Assembly: GCF_003581585.1 (NCBI RefSeq) | Contig: NZ_QXIR01000028.1 | Span: forward strand, 1-61,376 | Reading direction: 5' to 3' | Source: Bacillus salacetis | GTDB taxonomy: Bacteria; Bacillota; Bacilli; Bacillales; Bacillaceae_B | Length of the DNA stretch: 61,376 bases | Shown: piece after piece, positions 7,529 to 18,323 of the stretch | Layout: the number at the start of each line of letters is the position of its first letter | How positions within the stretch are numbered: position 1 is the stretch's first letter | Position numbers and translations under genes: made by a program | The notes under the pieces: model-generated | What the model saw: the letters and a program-made list of their open reading frames with translations, nothing else | Database searches by the model: none | What the model was told of the DNA's origin: nothing

Positions 7529-8326
7529 TCAGCCTCTTAATACAATCAGGATGGCTGCCAGGACAACCAGGGAACCAAGGACTGCCGTGTCTGTCACTGT
7601 CCAGTGCAGAACCCTGTATTTCGTCCTGCCTTCGCCGCCCTTGTAGCCTCTCGCTTCCATTGCGGTCGCCAAATCCTCCGCACGCTTGAATGCACCAACA
7701 AACAATGGAATCAGTAAAGGCACAATCGACTTGATTCTTTCTTTAACGGGCCCTGAAGCCAGTTCTGCTCCCCTGGCTGTCTGCGCTTTGATGATCTTGT
7801 CCGTTTCTTCCATCAAGGTAGGGATGAACCGGAGGGAGATACTCATCATCAATGCCATTTCATGTACAGGGAACCTGACTTTTTTCAGTGGGTTCAGCAA
7901 AGTTTCAAGACCGTCTGTTATCGAAATTGGCGATGTCGTAAGTGTCAGCAGGGTCGTTACCAGGATGAGATACGTAAAACGAAGCGAAATGAAGACAGCC
8001 TGTCTCAGACCCTCTTCATGGATTTTCAGGAAACCCACGTCCAGCAGAACTTCTCCTTCTTTAGTGAAAAATATATGCAGAAGGAAGGTGAACAAAACGA
8101 GCCACATGACTGGTTTCAATCCCCCAATTAGGAACTTGACTGGAATCTTCACCGAAAGCATGGCTCCTAATGTAAATGCTCCAAGGATTGCATAGGTTAC
8201 CGCATTATTAGCAAGGAATACAATACATATGAATGCAAAAACAAAAACCAGCTTGGAGCGGGGGTCCATTTTGTGAACGAAAGAATCACTTGGTATATAC
8301 CGGCCGAAAATCATTTTATCCATCAT
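7529..8326 (-). CDS. ecfT: Energy-coupling factor transporter transmembrane protein EcfT
   Basis: EcfT is the membrane scaffold that couples ATP hydrolysis by EcfA1/EcfA2 to shared substrate-binding S components for vitamins and metals. The 265-residue protein has several membrane helices and the two cytoplasmic Ala-Arg-Gly coupling motifs ARG in TARGAEL and EARGYKGG. Its ATG overlaps the ecfA2 stop as ATGA. No S-component gene is nearby, consistent with a shared group II module. Confidence 0.95.
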   Translation of the reverse strand: MMDKMIFGRYIPSDSFVHKMDPRSKLVFVFAFICIVFLANNAVTYAILGAFTLGAMLSVKIPVKFLIGGLKPVMWLVLFTFLLHIFFTKEGEVLLDVGFLKIHEEGLRQAVFISLRFTYLILVTTLLTLTTSPISITDGLETLLNPLKKVRFPVHEMALMMSISLRFIPTLMEETDKIIKAQTARGAELASGPVKERIKSIVPLLIPLFVGAFKRAEDLATAMEARGYKGGEGRTKYRVLHWTVTDTAVLGSLVVLAAILIVLRG

Positions 8327-9192
8327 GAACGGTCACCGCTTTCCACATGGGCCAGTATTTCATCAGCAAGCTCTTCTATGGTCAAGCAGGTTCTGCCGAA
8401 TTTGTGCCCCAGCTGCTGTTCCACGCTGTATTGAAATTTGACTGTCTCAGGGACATCCAGCCCAAGAGAGAATAACCAGTCCGGCTTCGAAAAAATCTCT
8501 TCCGGAGATCCCTTCCCGACTAGCTTCCCTTTCTGCATGATGACCAATTCATCCGCATACCGTGCTGCATCCTCCATGCTGTGTGTAACCAGCACTGTAG
8601 TCAGCCCTTTTTCCAAATGGATCCTATTGAACATATCCATGATTTCCGTCCGCCCTCTGGGATCGAGTCCTGCAGTAGGTTCATCGAGGACCAGGACATC
8701 CGGTTCCATGGCAAGTACTCCGGCAATGGCCACCCTTCTCTTCTGGCCACCTGATAAATCAAAAGGTGAGCGTTCCAATACTTCCTCATCGAGCCCGACA
8801 GTGACGATCAATTCCCTTGCACGCCTTTCTGACTCTTCCTCTGAAACCCCGAAATTTTGGGGACCATAGCAGATATCCTTAAGGACTGTCTCCTCAAAAA
8901 GCTGATGCTCAGGGAATTGAAAGACGATGCCGACGCGCTTCCGGATGGGCTTCAACTGCTTATTCTTCTTCTTTGGGGTTATTTCATATTCACCAATGGA
9001 CACTTTGCCTGAAGTTGGCTTAAGCAGGGCATTCAAGTGCTGGAGAAGAGTCGATTTACCGGAACCGGTATGCCCTATGATAGCTGTGTATTTCTTTGAA
9101 GGCAAAAGGAGGTTGAGATCCTCAAGGGCCAGCTTCTCAAAGGGTGTCCCGGCAGAATACCGGTATTCTACTTGTTCAAATGATATGTCCAT
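8323..9192 (-). CDS. ecfA2: Energy-coupling factor transporter ATPase EcfA2
   Basis: One of the two ATPases of the ECF transporter, acting on the cytoplasmic side of EcfT. It has Walker [10 protein letters not shown] (40-48), the Q-loop in FQFPEHQLF, signature LSGGQKRR, Walker [14 protein letters not shown] and the switch histidine in THSMED. The 289 residues are typical. The start codon lies 25 bp inside the end of ecfA1, which suggests translational coupling. Confidence 0.95.
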   Translation of the reverse strand: MDISFEQVEYRYSAGTPFEKLALEDLNLLLPSKKYTAIIGHTGSGKSTLLQHLNALLKPTSGKVSIGEYEITPKKKNKQLKPIRKRVGIVFQFPEHQLFEETVLKDICYGPQNFGVSEEESERRARELIVTVGLDEEVLERSPFDLSGGQKRRVAIAGVLAMEPDVLVLDEPTAGLDPRGRTEIMDMFNRIHLEKGLTTVLVTHSMEDAARYADELVIMQKGKLVGKGSPEEIFSKPDWLFSLGLDVPETVKFQYSVEQQLGHKFGRTCLTIEELADEILAHVESGDRS

Positions 9193-10004
9193 AAATCCCT
9201 CACCAATTCTTCCTGTGTTAAATAGGTTTCAGAAAGGGAGATCCCCCGTCTTTTCAACGCTTTTGCCATTCTTCCCGGAAACGGGATATCCAGCCCAAGA
9301 GCAGTCAATTCCTCGTCCAGTTTGAAAATTTCCAGAGGAGTCCCTTCCTTGAATACCTCTCCTTTGTTTAACACCAGCATACGATCAGCCTTTGCAGCTT
9401 CTTCCAAGTCATGGGTGATCGAAATGACTGTCAGGTTACTGTTCTTTTTTAGCTCACGGATTGTTGCCAGTACTTCCTGCCTGCCTTTAGGGTCCAGCAT
9501 GGAGGTAGCTTCATCCAATATGATAATATCAGGCCTGAGCGCAACGACTCCAGCGATGGCCACACGCTGTTTCTGGCCACCAGACAGGTGGTGGGGTTCT
9601 TGATTAAGAAAATCACTCATATTGACCATGTCAAGGGCCCCGATGACTCTTTCTGCCATTATATACTGCGGGATTCCGTGATTTTCTAAACCAAAAGCCA
9701 CATCATCTTCCACTGTCGTCCCGACAAACTGGTTATCGGGGTTTTGAAAAACCATTCCTATTTTGGCCCGGATATCCCAGACGCTCTCTTCTGATAATGG
9801 AATTCCATCCACTGTTACTGTTCCTTTTTCAGGAAACAGCAGCCCATTCAGCATTTTGGCTAAAGTTGATTTGCCAGAACCATTGTGCCCGACAATCGCC
9901 AGCCATTCTCTATCAAAGACTTTTAGGGAAATATCATTCAGGGCATAGGTTTCCTGCTCATGATAGCGATAACTTACATTTTCTATGGAAATGAGTTCTT
10001 TCAT
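9168..10004 (-). CDS. ecfA1: Energy-coupling factor transporter ATPase EcfA1
   Basis: The partner ATPase of EcfA2 and first gene of the ECF module. Walker [10 protein letters not shown] is at 39-47, followed by the Q-loop in [10 protein letters not shown], signature LSGGQKQR, Walker [15 protein letters not shown] and switch histidine in [11 protein letters not shown] 10002-10004 follows AGGAGTG by five bases. In B. subtilis the gene directly follows rplQ; here 960 bp of repeat-rich DNA separate them, so a promoter probably lies in that gap, but I could not identify a good one. Confidence 0.95.
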   Translation of the reverse strand: MKELISIENVSYRYHEQETYALNDISLKVFDREWLAIVGHNGSGKSTLAKMLNGLLFPEKGTVTVDGIPLSEESVWDIRAKIGMVFQNPDNQFVGTTVEDDVAFGLENHGIPQYIMAERVIGALDMVNMSDFLNQEPHHLSGGQKQRVAIAGVVALRPDIIILDEATSMLDPKGRQEVLATIRELKKNSNLTVISITHDLEEAAKADRMLVLNKGEVFKEGTPLEIFKLDEELTALGLDIPFPGRMAKALKRRGISLSETYLTQEELVRDLWTYHLNK

Positions 10005-10145
10005 CGTACCACTCCTCTCATCTCTTCTATGCTCAAACTGTTCTCTTCTAAAATTTATTGAATTGGGAAAGCTACTTGTGAATCATTAGTATCTAGTTAA
10101 AGACAGAACACGGATTTCAAATTTTAATCCAACACAAATGGTAGT
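10005..10145. other. Leader region of ecfA1
   Basis: This AT-rich interval between ecfA1 and the large repeat should contain the ecfA1 promoter. The best candidate, TTGAAA with a TAGATA 19 bp downstream on the minus strand, is weak, so I do not call one. Confidence 0.3.
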
Positions 10146-10726
10146 CTTTTTCAAATAGTGTTGGTCGGAGCGGAAGGTACCCAACTCCTGCGGGATTAGC
10201 GCGACGTCTAGTTCCAGCGCCCAGCCCCTCGGGGTCAAATAACCCAAAGAGAATAAAAGGGAAAATCGCCTTTTTTTCTCTTTGGAACATTTGCCTGTCG
10301 GGACTGATCGGGGCGCTTCCACTTTTGATGACAGGTGAGACCCCACAGGCCAGCCGAGGAGGCTCAATCCAGCTCCAGTGGCCAACGACTAGCAGATTTC
10401 GATCTCTCTTCTTGCGAATCCAGCTCCAAGGTACAGCTGATAGCGGATTTCCCAACTCCTCCTTGCGATAAGTCAACATCAACTCACGTTGTTCGTTATG
10501 TTTCCTTTATCTCATGCGAGTCAGTCCAGTCCGTACGCAGCTGAAAGGGCCTTTCCGCTTTTTAATGATAAGTCATCATCGAATCGCTTTGCTCTTCGTG
10601 ATTCCTTTATCTCATCCGAGAGCTCTCCAATCTGTACGTCGCTGATCGGCCACTTGCGCTTTTTTGTTCACCGCGCGCCCCGCGGAGTTGGGTGCCTGCA
10701 GCTGAGATCAACACTTTTCGAAAAAG
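10146..10726. repeat. Dispersed intergenic element, copy A (long, composite)
   Basis: About 580 bp bounded by long imperfect inverted arms: CTTTTTCAAATAGTGTTGG at the left faces CAACACTTTTCGAAAAAG at the right. Inside the arms GGTACCCAACTCC faces GGAGTTGGGTGCC. The core seen in the other copies (AGCAGATTTCGATCTCTC, TTTCCTTTATCTCAT, CAATCTGTACG) is present, and its second half occurs twice (about 10470-10560 and 10565-10665). Open frames here are shadows without binding sites. No transposase is present. Confidence 0.8.
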
Positions 10727-10731
10727 TCCTG

Positions 10732-10830
10732 AATACAAAAAAAAGCCTGCACCTCGTTCCATAGATAGCGGCTGCTTTCTTGTTCAGCGTGTGAACGGAC
10801 TTCTAATGGATAGAAGCTGGAAGAGGTGCA
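10732..10830 (-). ncRNA. Structured RNA or long terminator candidate after rplQ
   Basis: On the minus strand a 13-bp outer stem with one bulge (10818-10830 with 10748-10761) encloses two perfect small hairpins, TAGAAG/CTTCTA (10811-10816, 10800-10805) and GTTCA/TGAAC (10792-10796, 10782-10786). Eight T residues follow the stem. The shape is a multibranch fold ended by a U-tract. It lies between the rplQ terminator and repeat copy A. I recognise no known family, and no promoter stands out. Confidence 0.5.
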
Positions 10831-10902
10831 TGAGCTAGACGGGTCACTTCAGGGAATGCCCATCGTAACGCTCTGCTTTTTGAGTATTGACCAAGGTGTA
10901 AA

Positions 10903-10947
10903 CAAAAAGGGCATAGAAGCAGTTAACAAAATAACTGTCCTGCCCTT
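10903..10947 (-). terminator. Terminator of the S10-spc-alpha superoperon
   Basis: AAGGGCA (10907-10913) pairs with TGCCCTT (10941-10947), with a second stem CAGTTA/TAACTG (10920-10925, 10932-10937) inside. On the minus strand the stem is followed by TTTTTG. It lies 18 bp beyond the rplQ stop. Confidence 0.88.
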
Positions 10948-10964
10948 GTTGTGTATGAATGAAA

Positions 10965-11327
10965 TTATACTAGCTCAATGATAACCATTGGAGCACCGTC
11001 ACCACGACGAGGTCCAAGCTTCATGATACGAGTGTATCCGCCTTGACGCTCTGTGTAACGGCCAGCGATATCAGAGAACAACTTTTGGATTGCATCCTGG
11101 TTCTCTTCTGCATTAGCAACTTCATGACGGATGAAGCTTGATGCTTGACGACGTGCATGCAAGTCACCACGTTTTCCTAATGTGATCATTTTCTCAACAA
11201 CTGAGCGAAGTTCTTTTGCACGAGCTTCTGTTGTTTCGATGCGTTCGTTGATGATTAGGTCAGTAGCTAAATCGCGAAGCATTGCTTTACGTTGAGCGCT
11301 AGTACGCCCTAACTTTCTGTATGCCAT
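10965..11327 (-). CDS. rplQ: 50S ribosomal protein L17
   Basis: L17 sits near the peptide exit tunnel and contacts 23S rRNA. The protein has 120 residues, begins [18 protein letters not shown] as the family does, and ends in the conserved [16 protein letters not shown] stretch. It is the last gene of the superoperon, 47 bp after rpoA, with GGAGGG upstream and a strong terminator downstream. Confidence 0.98.
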   Translation of the reverse strand: MAYRKLGRTSAQRKAMLRDLATDLIINERIETTEARAKELRSVVEKMITLGKRGDLHARRQASSFIRHEVANAEENQDAIQKLFSDIAGRYTERQGGYTRIMKLGPRRGDGAPMVIIELV

Positions 11328-11374
11328 TTTAGATTCCCTCCTTTGTTAAATCGTTAAATAACCTGATGCTTGAC

Positions 11375-12319
11375 TCAGTCGTCCTTGCGTAAACCTAAGC
11401 CCAGATCTTCAAGCTTAACTTTAACTTCTTCCAAGGATTTACGCCCTAAGTTACGTACTTTCATCATATCTTCTTCAGTCTTGTTGGCAAGCTCCTGAAC
11501 AGTGTTGATTCCCGCACGCTTCAAGCAGTTATATGAACGAACAGATAGATCCAGTTCTTCAATTGTCATTTCAAGAACTTTCTCTTTTTGGTCTTCTTCT
11601 TTTTCTACCATGATTTCAGCATTCTGAGCTTCGTCAGTAAGACCGACAAAGATGTTAAGATGCTCATTGAGGATCTTAGCACCAAGGGAAATGGCTTCTT
11701 TCGGGCCAATGCTTCCGTCAGTCCAAACATCAAGAGATAGTTTATCGAAGTTAGTCAATTGACCAACACGAGTGTTTTCTACTTGATAGTTAACGCGTGA
11801 AACTGGAGTGTAAATAGAGTCGATAGGGATCACGCCGATTGGCAGGTCCTCTCGTTTGTTTTGATCAGCAGGTGTATATCCTCGACCTCGTTGAGCTGTC
11901 AGACGCATACGGAAGTTGCTGTTAGCAGACAATGTAGCAATGTGCAGTTCAGGGTTAAGAACTTCTACATCACTATCGTGAGTAATATCAGCAGCTGTTA
12001 CTACTCCTTCACCATTAACGTCAATTTCAAGCGTTTTCTCTTCATCAGAATAGATCTTCAGAGCAAGCTTTTTGATATTCATGATGATTGTCGTTACATC
12101 TTCCACGACACCTTCAATTGTTGAAAATTCATGCAGCACTCCATCAATTTGAATGGAAGTTACAGCAGCACCAGGGAGTGAGGACAATAGGATACGACGT
12201 AAGGAGTTACCCAAAGTTGTACCATACCCACGCTCAAGTGGTTCTACGACGAATTTTCCAAATGCGGCATCATCGCTGATCTCAACCGTTTCAATTTTTG
12301 GTTTCTCAATTTCGATCAT
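11375..12319 (-). CDS. rpoA: DNA-directed RNA polymerase subunit alpha
   Basis: Alpha forms the dimer on which RNA polymerase assembles; its C-terminal domain contacts UP elements and activators. The 314 residues match the Bacillus length. The dimerisation domain covers about 1-230, an acidic linker (KEEDQKEKV) follows, and the C-terminal domain with helix-hairpin-helix [14 protein letters not shown] ends the protein. It lies 167 bp after rpsK, the widest gap inside the alpha operon, so an internal promoter is possible, though I see none that is convincing. Confidence 0.98.
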   Translation of the reverse strand: MIEIEKPKIETVEISDDAAFGKFVVEPLERGYGTTLGNSLRRILLSSLPGAAVTSIQIDGVLHEFSTIEGVVEDVTTIIMNIKKLALKIYSDEEKTLEIDVNGEGVVTAADITHDSDVEVLNPELHIATLSANSNFRMRLTAQRGRGYTPADQNKREDLPIGVIPIDSIYTPVSRVNYQVENTRVGQLTNFDKLSLDVWTDGSIGPKEAISLGAKILNEHLNIFVGLTDEAQNAEIMVEKEEDQKEKVLEMTIEELDLSVRSYNCLKRAGINTVQELANKTEEDMMKVRNLGRKSLEEVKVKLEDLGLGLRKDD

Positions 12320-12486
12320 TAATATTTACCCTCCTTCAAAACGTCGAAATCCCGGCTTAGGCAGCACCGAAATTTCCCATGTTTACGTTCCCGATTGTAT
12401 ACCAACAACTGGTTTAACCCTCTCCATGAAACGTATCATTTTATCATATCCATTATTGACAGGGATACGAAATTTATACAGAGAAA

Positions 12487-12894
<408 letters not shown>

Positions 12895-12901
12895 TTACCT
12901 A

Positions 12902-13267
12902 TTATTTTTTCTTGTTCGCTACAGTCTTACGAGGACCTTTACGAGTACGAGCATTGTTTTTAGTGTTTTGACCGCGAACCGGTAAGCCTCTGCGGTGGCG
13001 GAGACCACGGTAAGAACCGATTTCCATTAGACGTTTGATGTTTAGGGAGATTTCACGACGAAGGTCTCCTTCAACTTTCAACTTGTCAACGATGTCACGG
13101 ATTTTACCAAGTTCATCATCAGTTAGATCGCGAACGCGAGTGTCTTCAGAAACACCAGCTTCTGCAAGGATCTTTTTAGCGGTATTTTTACCAATACCAT
13201 AAATGTATGTTAGTGAAATGACAATACGTTTGTCACGTGGGATATCTACACCAGCAATACGTGCCAT
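12902..13267 (-). CDS. rpsM: 30S ribosomal protein S13
   Basis: S13 forms intersubunit bridges in the 30S head and contacts P-site tRNA. The 121-residue protein starts [14 protein letters not shown], contains the helix-two-turns-helix ([14 protein letters not shown]) and ends in the basic [17 protein letters not shown] tail. Full length, 24 bp after rpmJ. Confidence 0.98.
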   Translation of the reverse strand: MARIAGVDIPRDKRIVISLTYIYGIGKNTAKKILAEAGVSEDTRVRDLTDDELGKIRDIVDKLKVEGDLRREISLNIKRLMEIGSYRGLRHRRGLPVRGQNTKNNARTRKGPRKTVANKKK

Positions 13268-13291
13268 ATTAAGCGCGCACCTCCTTCATTA

Positions 13292-13411
<120 letters not shown>

Positions 13412-13443
13412 CTAACCTCCTTGAGAGTACGGAGTGCAATAGA

Positions 13444-13662
13444 TTATTTATAACGATAAGTGACTCTTCCGCGAGTCAGGTCATATGGAGAAAGTTCAAC
13501 AGTAACTTTATCTCCTGGCAGGATTCGGATGAAGTGCATGCGAATCTTCCCGGATACATGAGCAAGTACCGTATGACCATTTTCTAATTCTACCTTAAAC
13601 ATAGCGTTAGGCAAAGTTTCAACTACCGTGCCTTCCACTTCGATTACATCATCTTTCGCCAT
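13444..13662 (-). CDS. infA: Translation initiation factor IF-1
   Basis: IF-1 occupies the ribosomal A site during initiation. It is a single S1/OB-fold domain of 72 residues starting [15 protein letters not shown] and ending RGRVTYRYK. The ATG at 13660-13662 gives the family length; upstream in-frame codons would add nine residues that are not conserved. The first 14 bp overlap the 3' end of the KOW-protein gene, so translation is probably coupled. AAGGGAG lies upstream, inside that gene. Confidence 0.97.
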   Translation of the reverse strand: MAKDDVIEVEGTVVETLPNAMFKVELENGHTVLAHVSGKIRMHFIRILPGDKVTVELSPYDLTRGRVTYRYK

Positions 13663-13975
13663 CGAATTCGTCTCCCTTCTTAACATCATCTAAGACTTCA
13701 TTCAAAAACTTTGTTAGAGCGTAACGCAGTTTCCCATTTGTCACTCGCCCAGTTTCTGATAAACTGTTCTGAACTTCTGGAGAAATATAATTGTGAAAAG
13801 AGAGATGTTGAATGTTTTTCTTCTTTGGACGATCAAACTTTCGTTTATCTCCATCCGCAATCAACACAAACCGTTCATCCAGCTTCTGGATGATCACCGA
13901 GTACTGCCCGGCATCTCTTCCTTTTTTGGTTGAAACGATTTGACCTATACACGGAGTCGTATCGGACTCGATCAA
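13649..13975 (-). CDS. KOW domain-containing RNA-binding protein
   Basis: A 108-residue protein with an N-terminal KOW-like segment (about 9-50: [14 protein letters not shown]...[12 protein letters not shown]) resembling eukaryotic L14e/L27e, followed by a basic stretch and a charged tail. It sits between map and infA, where Bacillus species carry an unnamed KOW protein, probably with a ribosomal role. I use the TTG at 13973-13975, which follows AAGGTG. It is longer than I recall for B. subtilis because of the tail that overlaps infA. Function not established. Confidence 0.85.
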   Translation of the reverse strand: MIESDTTPCIGQIVSTKKGRDAGQYSVIIQKLDERFVLIADGDKRKFDRPKKKNIQHLSFHNYISPEVQNSLSETGRVTNGKLRYALTKFLNEVLDDVKKGDEFDGER

Positions 13976-13990
13976 TCAGATCACCTTCAC

Positions 13991-14736
13991 TTAGGCTTTC
14001 GTTAAAATCTCGTAACCTTCTTCTGTAATAGCAATTGTGTGTTCAAAGTGAGCACACATTTTACCATCAACTGTGACAACTGTCCAGTTATCCGTCAATG
14101 TTCTTACATAACGACTGCCTGCATTCACCATAGGTTCAATAGCAAGTACCATACCAGGTTTAAGACGCGGACCTCTGTTAGGAGGACCATAATGAGGAAT
14201 TTGGGGATCCTCATGTAAGTCTTGACCAACACCGTGCCCGACATACTCACGAACAATGGAAAACCCTTCTGCTTCAACAAAAGTCTGAATCGAATGAGAG
14301 ATGTTCGATAGACGTTCACCTGGTTTTGCTTCTTTTAAGCCAAGATATAATGATTCCTCAGTTACATCCAGCAGTCTTTGAGTTTCGTCATCTATAGTTC
14401 CAACAGGATAAGTCCAAGCTGAATCACCATGGTAACCCATATATTTCGCACCGATATCGATGCTGATAATATCGCCGTCTTTCAACGTCCGGTCACCTGG
14501 AATCCCATGAACCAACTCGTCATTTACGGAAGCACAAATGCTGCCACGAAACCCATTATAACCTTTAAAAGAAGGAATTGCATCATTTTGACTTATGAAT
14601 TTTTCAGCGATTGCATCCAATTCACGAGTCGTGATTCCCGGAGCGATATGCTTTTGCAATTCCTTGTGAGTGAGTGCGACAATTTTACCTGCTTCACGCA
14701 TGATGTCTATCTCACGAGGAGTTTTACAAATGATCA

Positions 14737-14737
<1 letters not shown>
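13991..14737 (-). CDS. map: Methionine aminopeptidase, type I
   Basis: Removes the initiator methionine from nascent proteins using two metal ions. The pita-bread fold has the ligand pattern DIGAKY (first Asp), HGDSAWT (second Asp), [10 protein letters not shown] (His), AIEPMV (Glu) and HFEHTIAI (Glu), all intact. The 248 residues are the short type Ia form without an N-terminal extension. Its ATG overlaps the adk stop as TAATG, and the KOW gene follows after 15 bp. Confidence 0.97.
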
Positions 14738-15399
<662 letters not shown>

Positions 15400-15446
15400 T
15401 CAGTTTCTATTAGGGTTTCAGGGAACTGAAGTCCCCAAAACCTTTT

Positions 15447-16739
15447 TTATTTAATGAAGCCTTTATAGTGGCGTTTCACCAACTGAGCTTCCAGCCCTTT
15501 CATCGTTTCGAGTGCAACACCCACAACGATCAGCAAGCTTGTTCCTCCAATTTGAGCAGCAGGCGGTAAACCTGCAAACTTAATGAAGAAAACAGGAAGA
15601 ATGGAAATGACAGCTAAGAATATCGCACCGACGAATGTCAGACGATATAGTACCCTTGTCAAATACTCCTGAGTGTTTTTACCAGGGCGAATTCCCGGAA
15701 TGTAACCACCTTGCTTCTTCAAGTTCTCTGACATTTGTTCAGGATTGACTTGAATGAAAGCATAGAAGTACGTAAATGCGATGATCAACGCAACATAAAT
15801 GATCATTCCGATCGGCTGGGTATAATCAAACACATATTGGATCGTACTTGTAACATCATTCGTACCAAAGAATGATGCGATGGTTTGCGGTGTAATAATG
15901 AAGGATATCGCGAAGATAACCGGAATTACACCTGCAGCATTAACTTTCAATGGCAAGTGAGTGGATTGTCCTCCGACAGGACTGCGGCCTACCAGACGCT
16001 TGGCGTATTGGATAGGAATCTTTCTCAGTGCCTGCTGGATAAAGATAACACCGACTATGATTGCCACGATAGCTAATAAGATCAATAGTGTCACCACGAT
16101 GCGAAGGAACAGGGCGTCGCCGGCTCCTTGAAGCTGTGATGCATAATATTGGTTCACTGCATTAGGGATAGCTGCTACGATACCTGCGAAAATGATGATC
16201 GAAATACCGTTTCCAACACCTTTGGCAGTGATTTGTTCACCCAGCCACAATAAAAACGCCGTACCGGCAGTAAGGATCAATGCAATTAAAAGGTACGTCG
16301 TAACGCTTGGGTTAGGAATTAATAATCCACTATACATTGTATTGAATCCATAAGACATACCCAATGCCTGTATGAAACCAAGAATGATAGTGAAATATCG
16401 GGTAAACTGAGCTAATTTACGGCGGCCAACATCCCCCTGTTTAGACCATTCCGTAAATTTAGGCACAACATCCATCTGCAGTAGCTGCACAATGATAGAT
16501 GCTGTGATATACGGCATGATCCCCATAGCAAAGATCGAGAAGTTTTGAAGCGCTCCTCCGCCGAATGTATTCAGGAAGCCGATTAACCCGGCTTGTTCTT
16601 GCATTTTCAGTACGTTTGCATCCACGCTCGGTACTGGAATGAAAGTACCCAAGCGGAAGACGACTAACATAAGAAGGGTGAAGATAATTTTGTTTCTTAT
16701 ATCACCCACGCGCATAAAATTGGAGATTGACTGAAACAT
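15447..16739 (-). CDS. secY: Protein translocase subunit SecY
   Basis: SecY is the channel of the Sec translocon with SecE and SecG. The 430-residue protein has about ten membrane helices, the plug region near the N-terminus (PSVDANVLK), and conserved cytoplasmic loops such as RRKLAQFTRY and AKRLVGRSPVGGQSTHLPLKVN. Its ATG overlaps the rplO stop as TAATG, with the binding site GAGGTGA inside rplO. SecE is coded about 28 kb away at 43.4 kb. Confidence 0.97.
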   Translation of the reverse strand: MFQSISNFMRVGDIRNKIIFTLLMLVVFRLGTFIPVPSVDANVLKMQEQAGLIGFLNTFGGGALQNFSIFAMGIMPYITASIIVQLLQMDVVPKFTEWSKQGDVGRRKLAQFTRYFTIILGFIQALGMSYGFNTMYSGLLIPNPSVTTYLLIALILTAGTAFLLWLGEQITAKGVGNGISIIIFAGIVAAIPNAVNQYYASQLQGAGDALFLRIVVTLLILLAIVAIIVGVIFIQQALRKIPIQYAKRLVGRSPVGGQSTHLPLKVNAAGVIPVIFAISFIITPQTIASFFGTNDVTSTIQYVFDYTQPIGMIIYVALIIAFTYFYAFIQVNPEQMSENLKKQGGYIPGIRPGKNTQEYLTRVLYRLTFVGAIFLAVISILPVFFIKFAGLPPAAQIGGTSLLIVVGVALETMKGLEAQLVKRHYKGFIK

Positions 16740-17179
16740 TAAATCACCTCGGTTTTACCGCCAGCAGCTTCGATTGCTTCTTTAGCAGTAGATGAGAATT
16801 TGTTTGCTTTCACTGTAAGCTTTTTCTCAATATTACCTTTACCAAGAATCTTAATTCCAGCTTTTTCGCTGCTCACTACACCAGTTTCGATAAGAAGCTC
16901 AGGTGTAACTTCAGTTCCTTCTTCAAAGCGATTTAATGCATCAAGGTTAACAATTGCGTATTCTTTACGGTTGATATTCGTGAAACCGCGCTTAGGAAGA
17001 CGTTGGAATAAAGGTGTTTGACCACCCTCGAAACCAGGACGAGTTCCGCCGCCAGAACGAGCGTTTTGACCTTTGTGACCTTTTCCGGATGTTTTACCAT
17101 TACCGGAACCGATACCACGGCCTACACGATTGCGCTCTTTGCGAGAACCTTTAGCAGGTTTTAATTCATGTAATTTCAT
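16739..17179 (-). CDS. rplO: 50S ribosomal protein L15
   Basis: L15 helps late assembly of the 50S central region. It has 146 residues; the N-terminal half is Gly/Arg/Lys rich ([20 protein letters not shown]) and threads into rRNA, and the C-terminal half is globular, ending AAGGKTEVI. The last codons carry the secY ribosome binding site. It lies 31 bp after rpmD. Confidence 0.98.
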   Translation of the reverse strand: MKLHELKPAKGSRKERNRVGRGIGSGNGKTSGKGHKGQNARSGGGTRPGFEGGQTPLFQRLPKRGFTNINRKEYAIVNLDALNRFEEGTEVTPELLIETGVVSSEKAGIKILGKGNIEKKLTVKANKFSSTAKEAIEAAGGKTEVI

Positions 17180-17210
17180 GTCGGCACCTCCTTATTTACA
17201 AAGAATCTAA

Positions 17211-17393
17211 TTAAGCTTCTTTAACCGTGACTAAGTGAGCAACCTTATTGATCATACCGCGCATAGCAGCATTATCTTGTTGTTCAACTGTTTGATGAAG
17301 CTTACGTAAGCCCAGAGCCTTTACTGTTTCGCGTTGGTCTTTCGGACGACCAATCACACTGCGAGTGAGGGTAATTTCCAGTTTGTTTGCCAT
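17211..17393 (-). CDS. rpmD: 50S ribosomal protein L30
   Basis: A small 60-residue 50S protein, starting [20 protein letters not shown] and holding the family [14 protein letters not shown] segment. Complete. It lies 13 bp after rpsE with AGGGAGG upstream, between rpsE and rplO as in other Bacillus spc operons. Confidence 0.97.
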   Translation of the reverse strand: MANKLEITLTRSVIGRPKDQRETVKALGLRKLHQTVEQQDNAAMRGMINKVAHLVTVKEA

Positions 17394-17406
17394 CGTTATC
17401 CCTCCC

Positions 17407-17907
17407 TTATCCTAACAGTTCTTCTACTGATTTACCACGTAACTTAGCTACGTCCTCAGCACGTTTAAGTTCTTTTAATCCGGAAATTGTAGCACGGATC
17501 ATGTTGATTGGAGTGTTGGATCCCAATGACTTAGAAAGGATATCCTGTACACCAGCAAGTTCAAGTACCGCACGGACTGGTCCGCCAGCGATGATTCCTG
17601 TACCGGCAGAAGCAGGCTTGATAAGGATCTCACCAGCACCAAAACGACCGATTACTAGGTGAGGAGTAGTTCCACCTACCATAGGCACTTCAACAAGATT
17701 TTTCTTCGCATCTTCAATCGCTTTACGGATAGCATCCGGTACCTCTTGAGCTTTACCAGTACCGAAACCTACATGACCGTTTTTGTCTCCAACCACTACA
17801 AGAGCAGCGAAACGGAAACGACGTCCACCTTTAACTACCTTTGCAACACGGTTGATCGTTACTACGCGTTCTTCTAGTTCTAGTTTGTTTGGATCAATAC
17901 GACGCAT
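17407..17907 (-). CDS. rpsE: 30S ribosomal protein S5
   Basis: S5 lines the mRNA entry channel and affects accuracy; spectinomycin resistance maps to its N-terminal loop. The 166-residue protein has the double-stranded RNA-binding S5 domain ([20 protein letters not shown]) and the C-terminal domain ending [13 protein letters not shown]. The loop VKGGRRF looks wild type. It lies 21 bp after rplR. Confidence 0.98.
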   Translation of the reverse strand: MRRIDPNKLELEERVVTINRVAKVVKGGRRFRFAALVVVGDKNGHVGFGTGKAQEVPDAIRKAIEDAKKNLVEVPMVGGTTPHLVIGRFGAGEILIKPASAGTGIIAGGPVRAVLELAGVQDILSKSLGSNTPINMIRATISGLKELKRAEDVAKLRGKSVEELLG

Positions 17908-17928
17908 CTATATGTCCCTCCTTTTTTA

Positions 17929-18291
17929 TTAAAATTCTAAGCCGTTTTCACGAGCTGCATCTGCTAGTGCTTTTACGCGGCCGTGGTATAGGTAACCTCC
18001 ACGGTCAAATACTACAGATTTCAAACCTTTTTCAGTTGCACGTTTTGCAATTAGTTCACCGACTTGAGCAGCTGCATCTACGTTAGCAGTAGAGTCAAGG
18101 TTGATTTCTTTATCTACAGTAGAAGCACTTGCCAAAGTTACACCATTAACATCATCGATCAATTGAGCGTAGATGTTTTTATTTGAACGATATACGTTTA
18201 GACGAGGACGCTGTTCTGTTCCTGTGATCTTGGCACGTACACGTGCGTGTCTATTCTTACGCGTTTTGTTTTTGGATGGCTTAGTGATCAT
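17929..18291 (-). CDS. rplR: 50S ribosomal protein L18
   Basis: L18 binds 5S rRNA together with L5 and anchors it in the central protuberance. The 120-residue form begins [22 protein letters not shown] 18289-18291 lies six bases after AAGGAGTG, and a GTG three codons earlier is part of that site. The end, [13 protein letters not shown], is the usual one. Confidence 0.97.
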   Translation of the reverse strand: MITKPSKNKTRKNRHARVRAKITGTEQRPRLNVYRSNKNIYAQLIDDVNGVTLASASTVDKEINLDSTANVDAAAQVGELIAKRATEKGLKSVVFDRGGYLYHGRVKALADAARENGLEF

Positions 18292-18323
18292 TAAGGTCAC
18301 TCCTTTCTACTGCCTAAGCGGCA

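Noticed and set aside
10086..10764. Several open frames of 69-121 codons in the rplQ-ecfA1 gap on both strands
   Set aside because: They lie in the repeat element, lack ribosome binding sites and share no protein features; the DNA pattern is better explained by the inverted-repeat element.
10732..10830. Lysine riboswitch or T-box for the structured region after rplQ
   Set aside because: The GAGGTGC string recalls lysine leaders and the U-tract recalls T-boxes, but neither the conserved cores nor the T-box bases are present.
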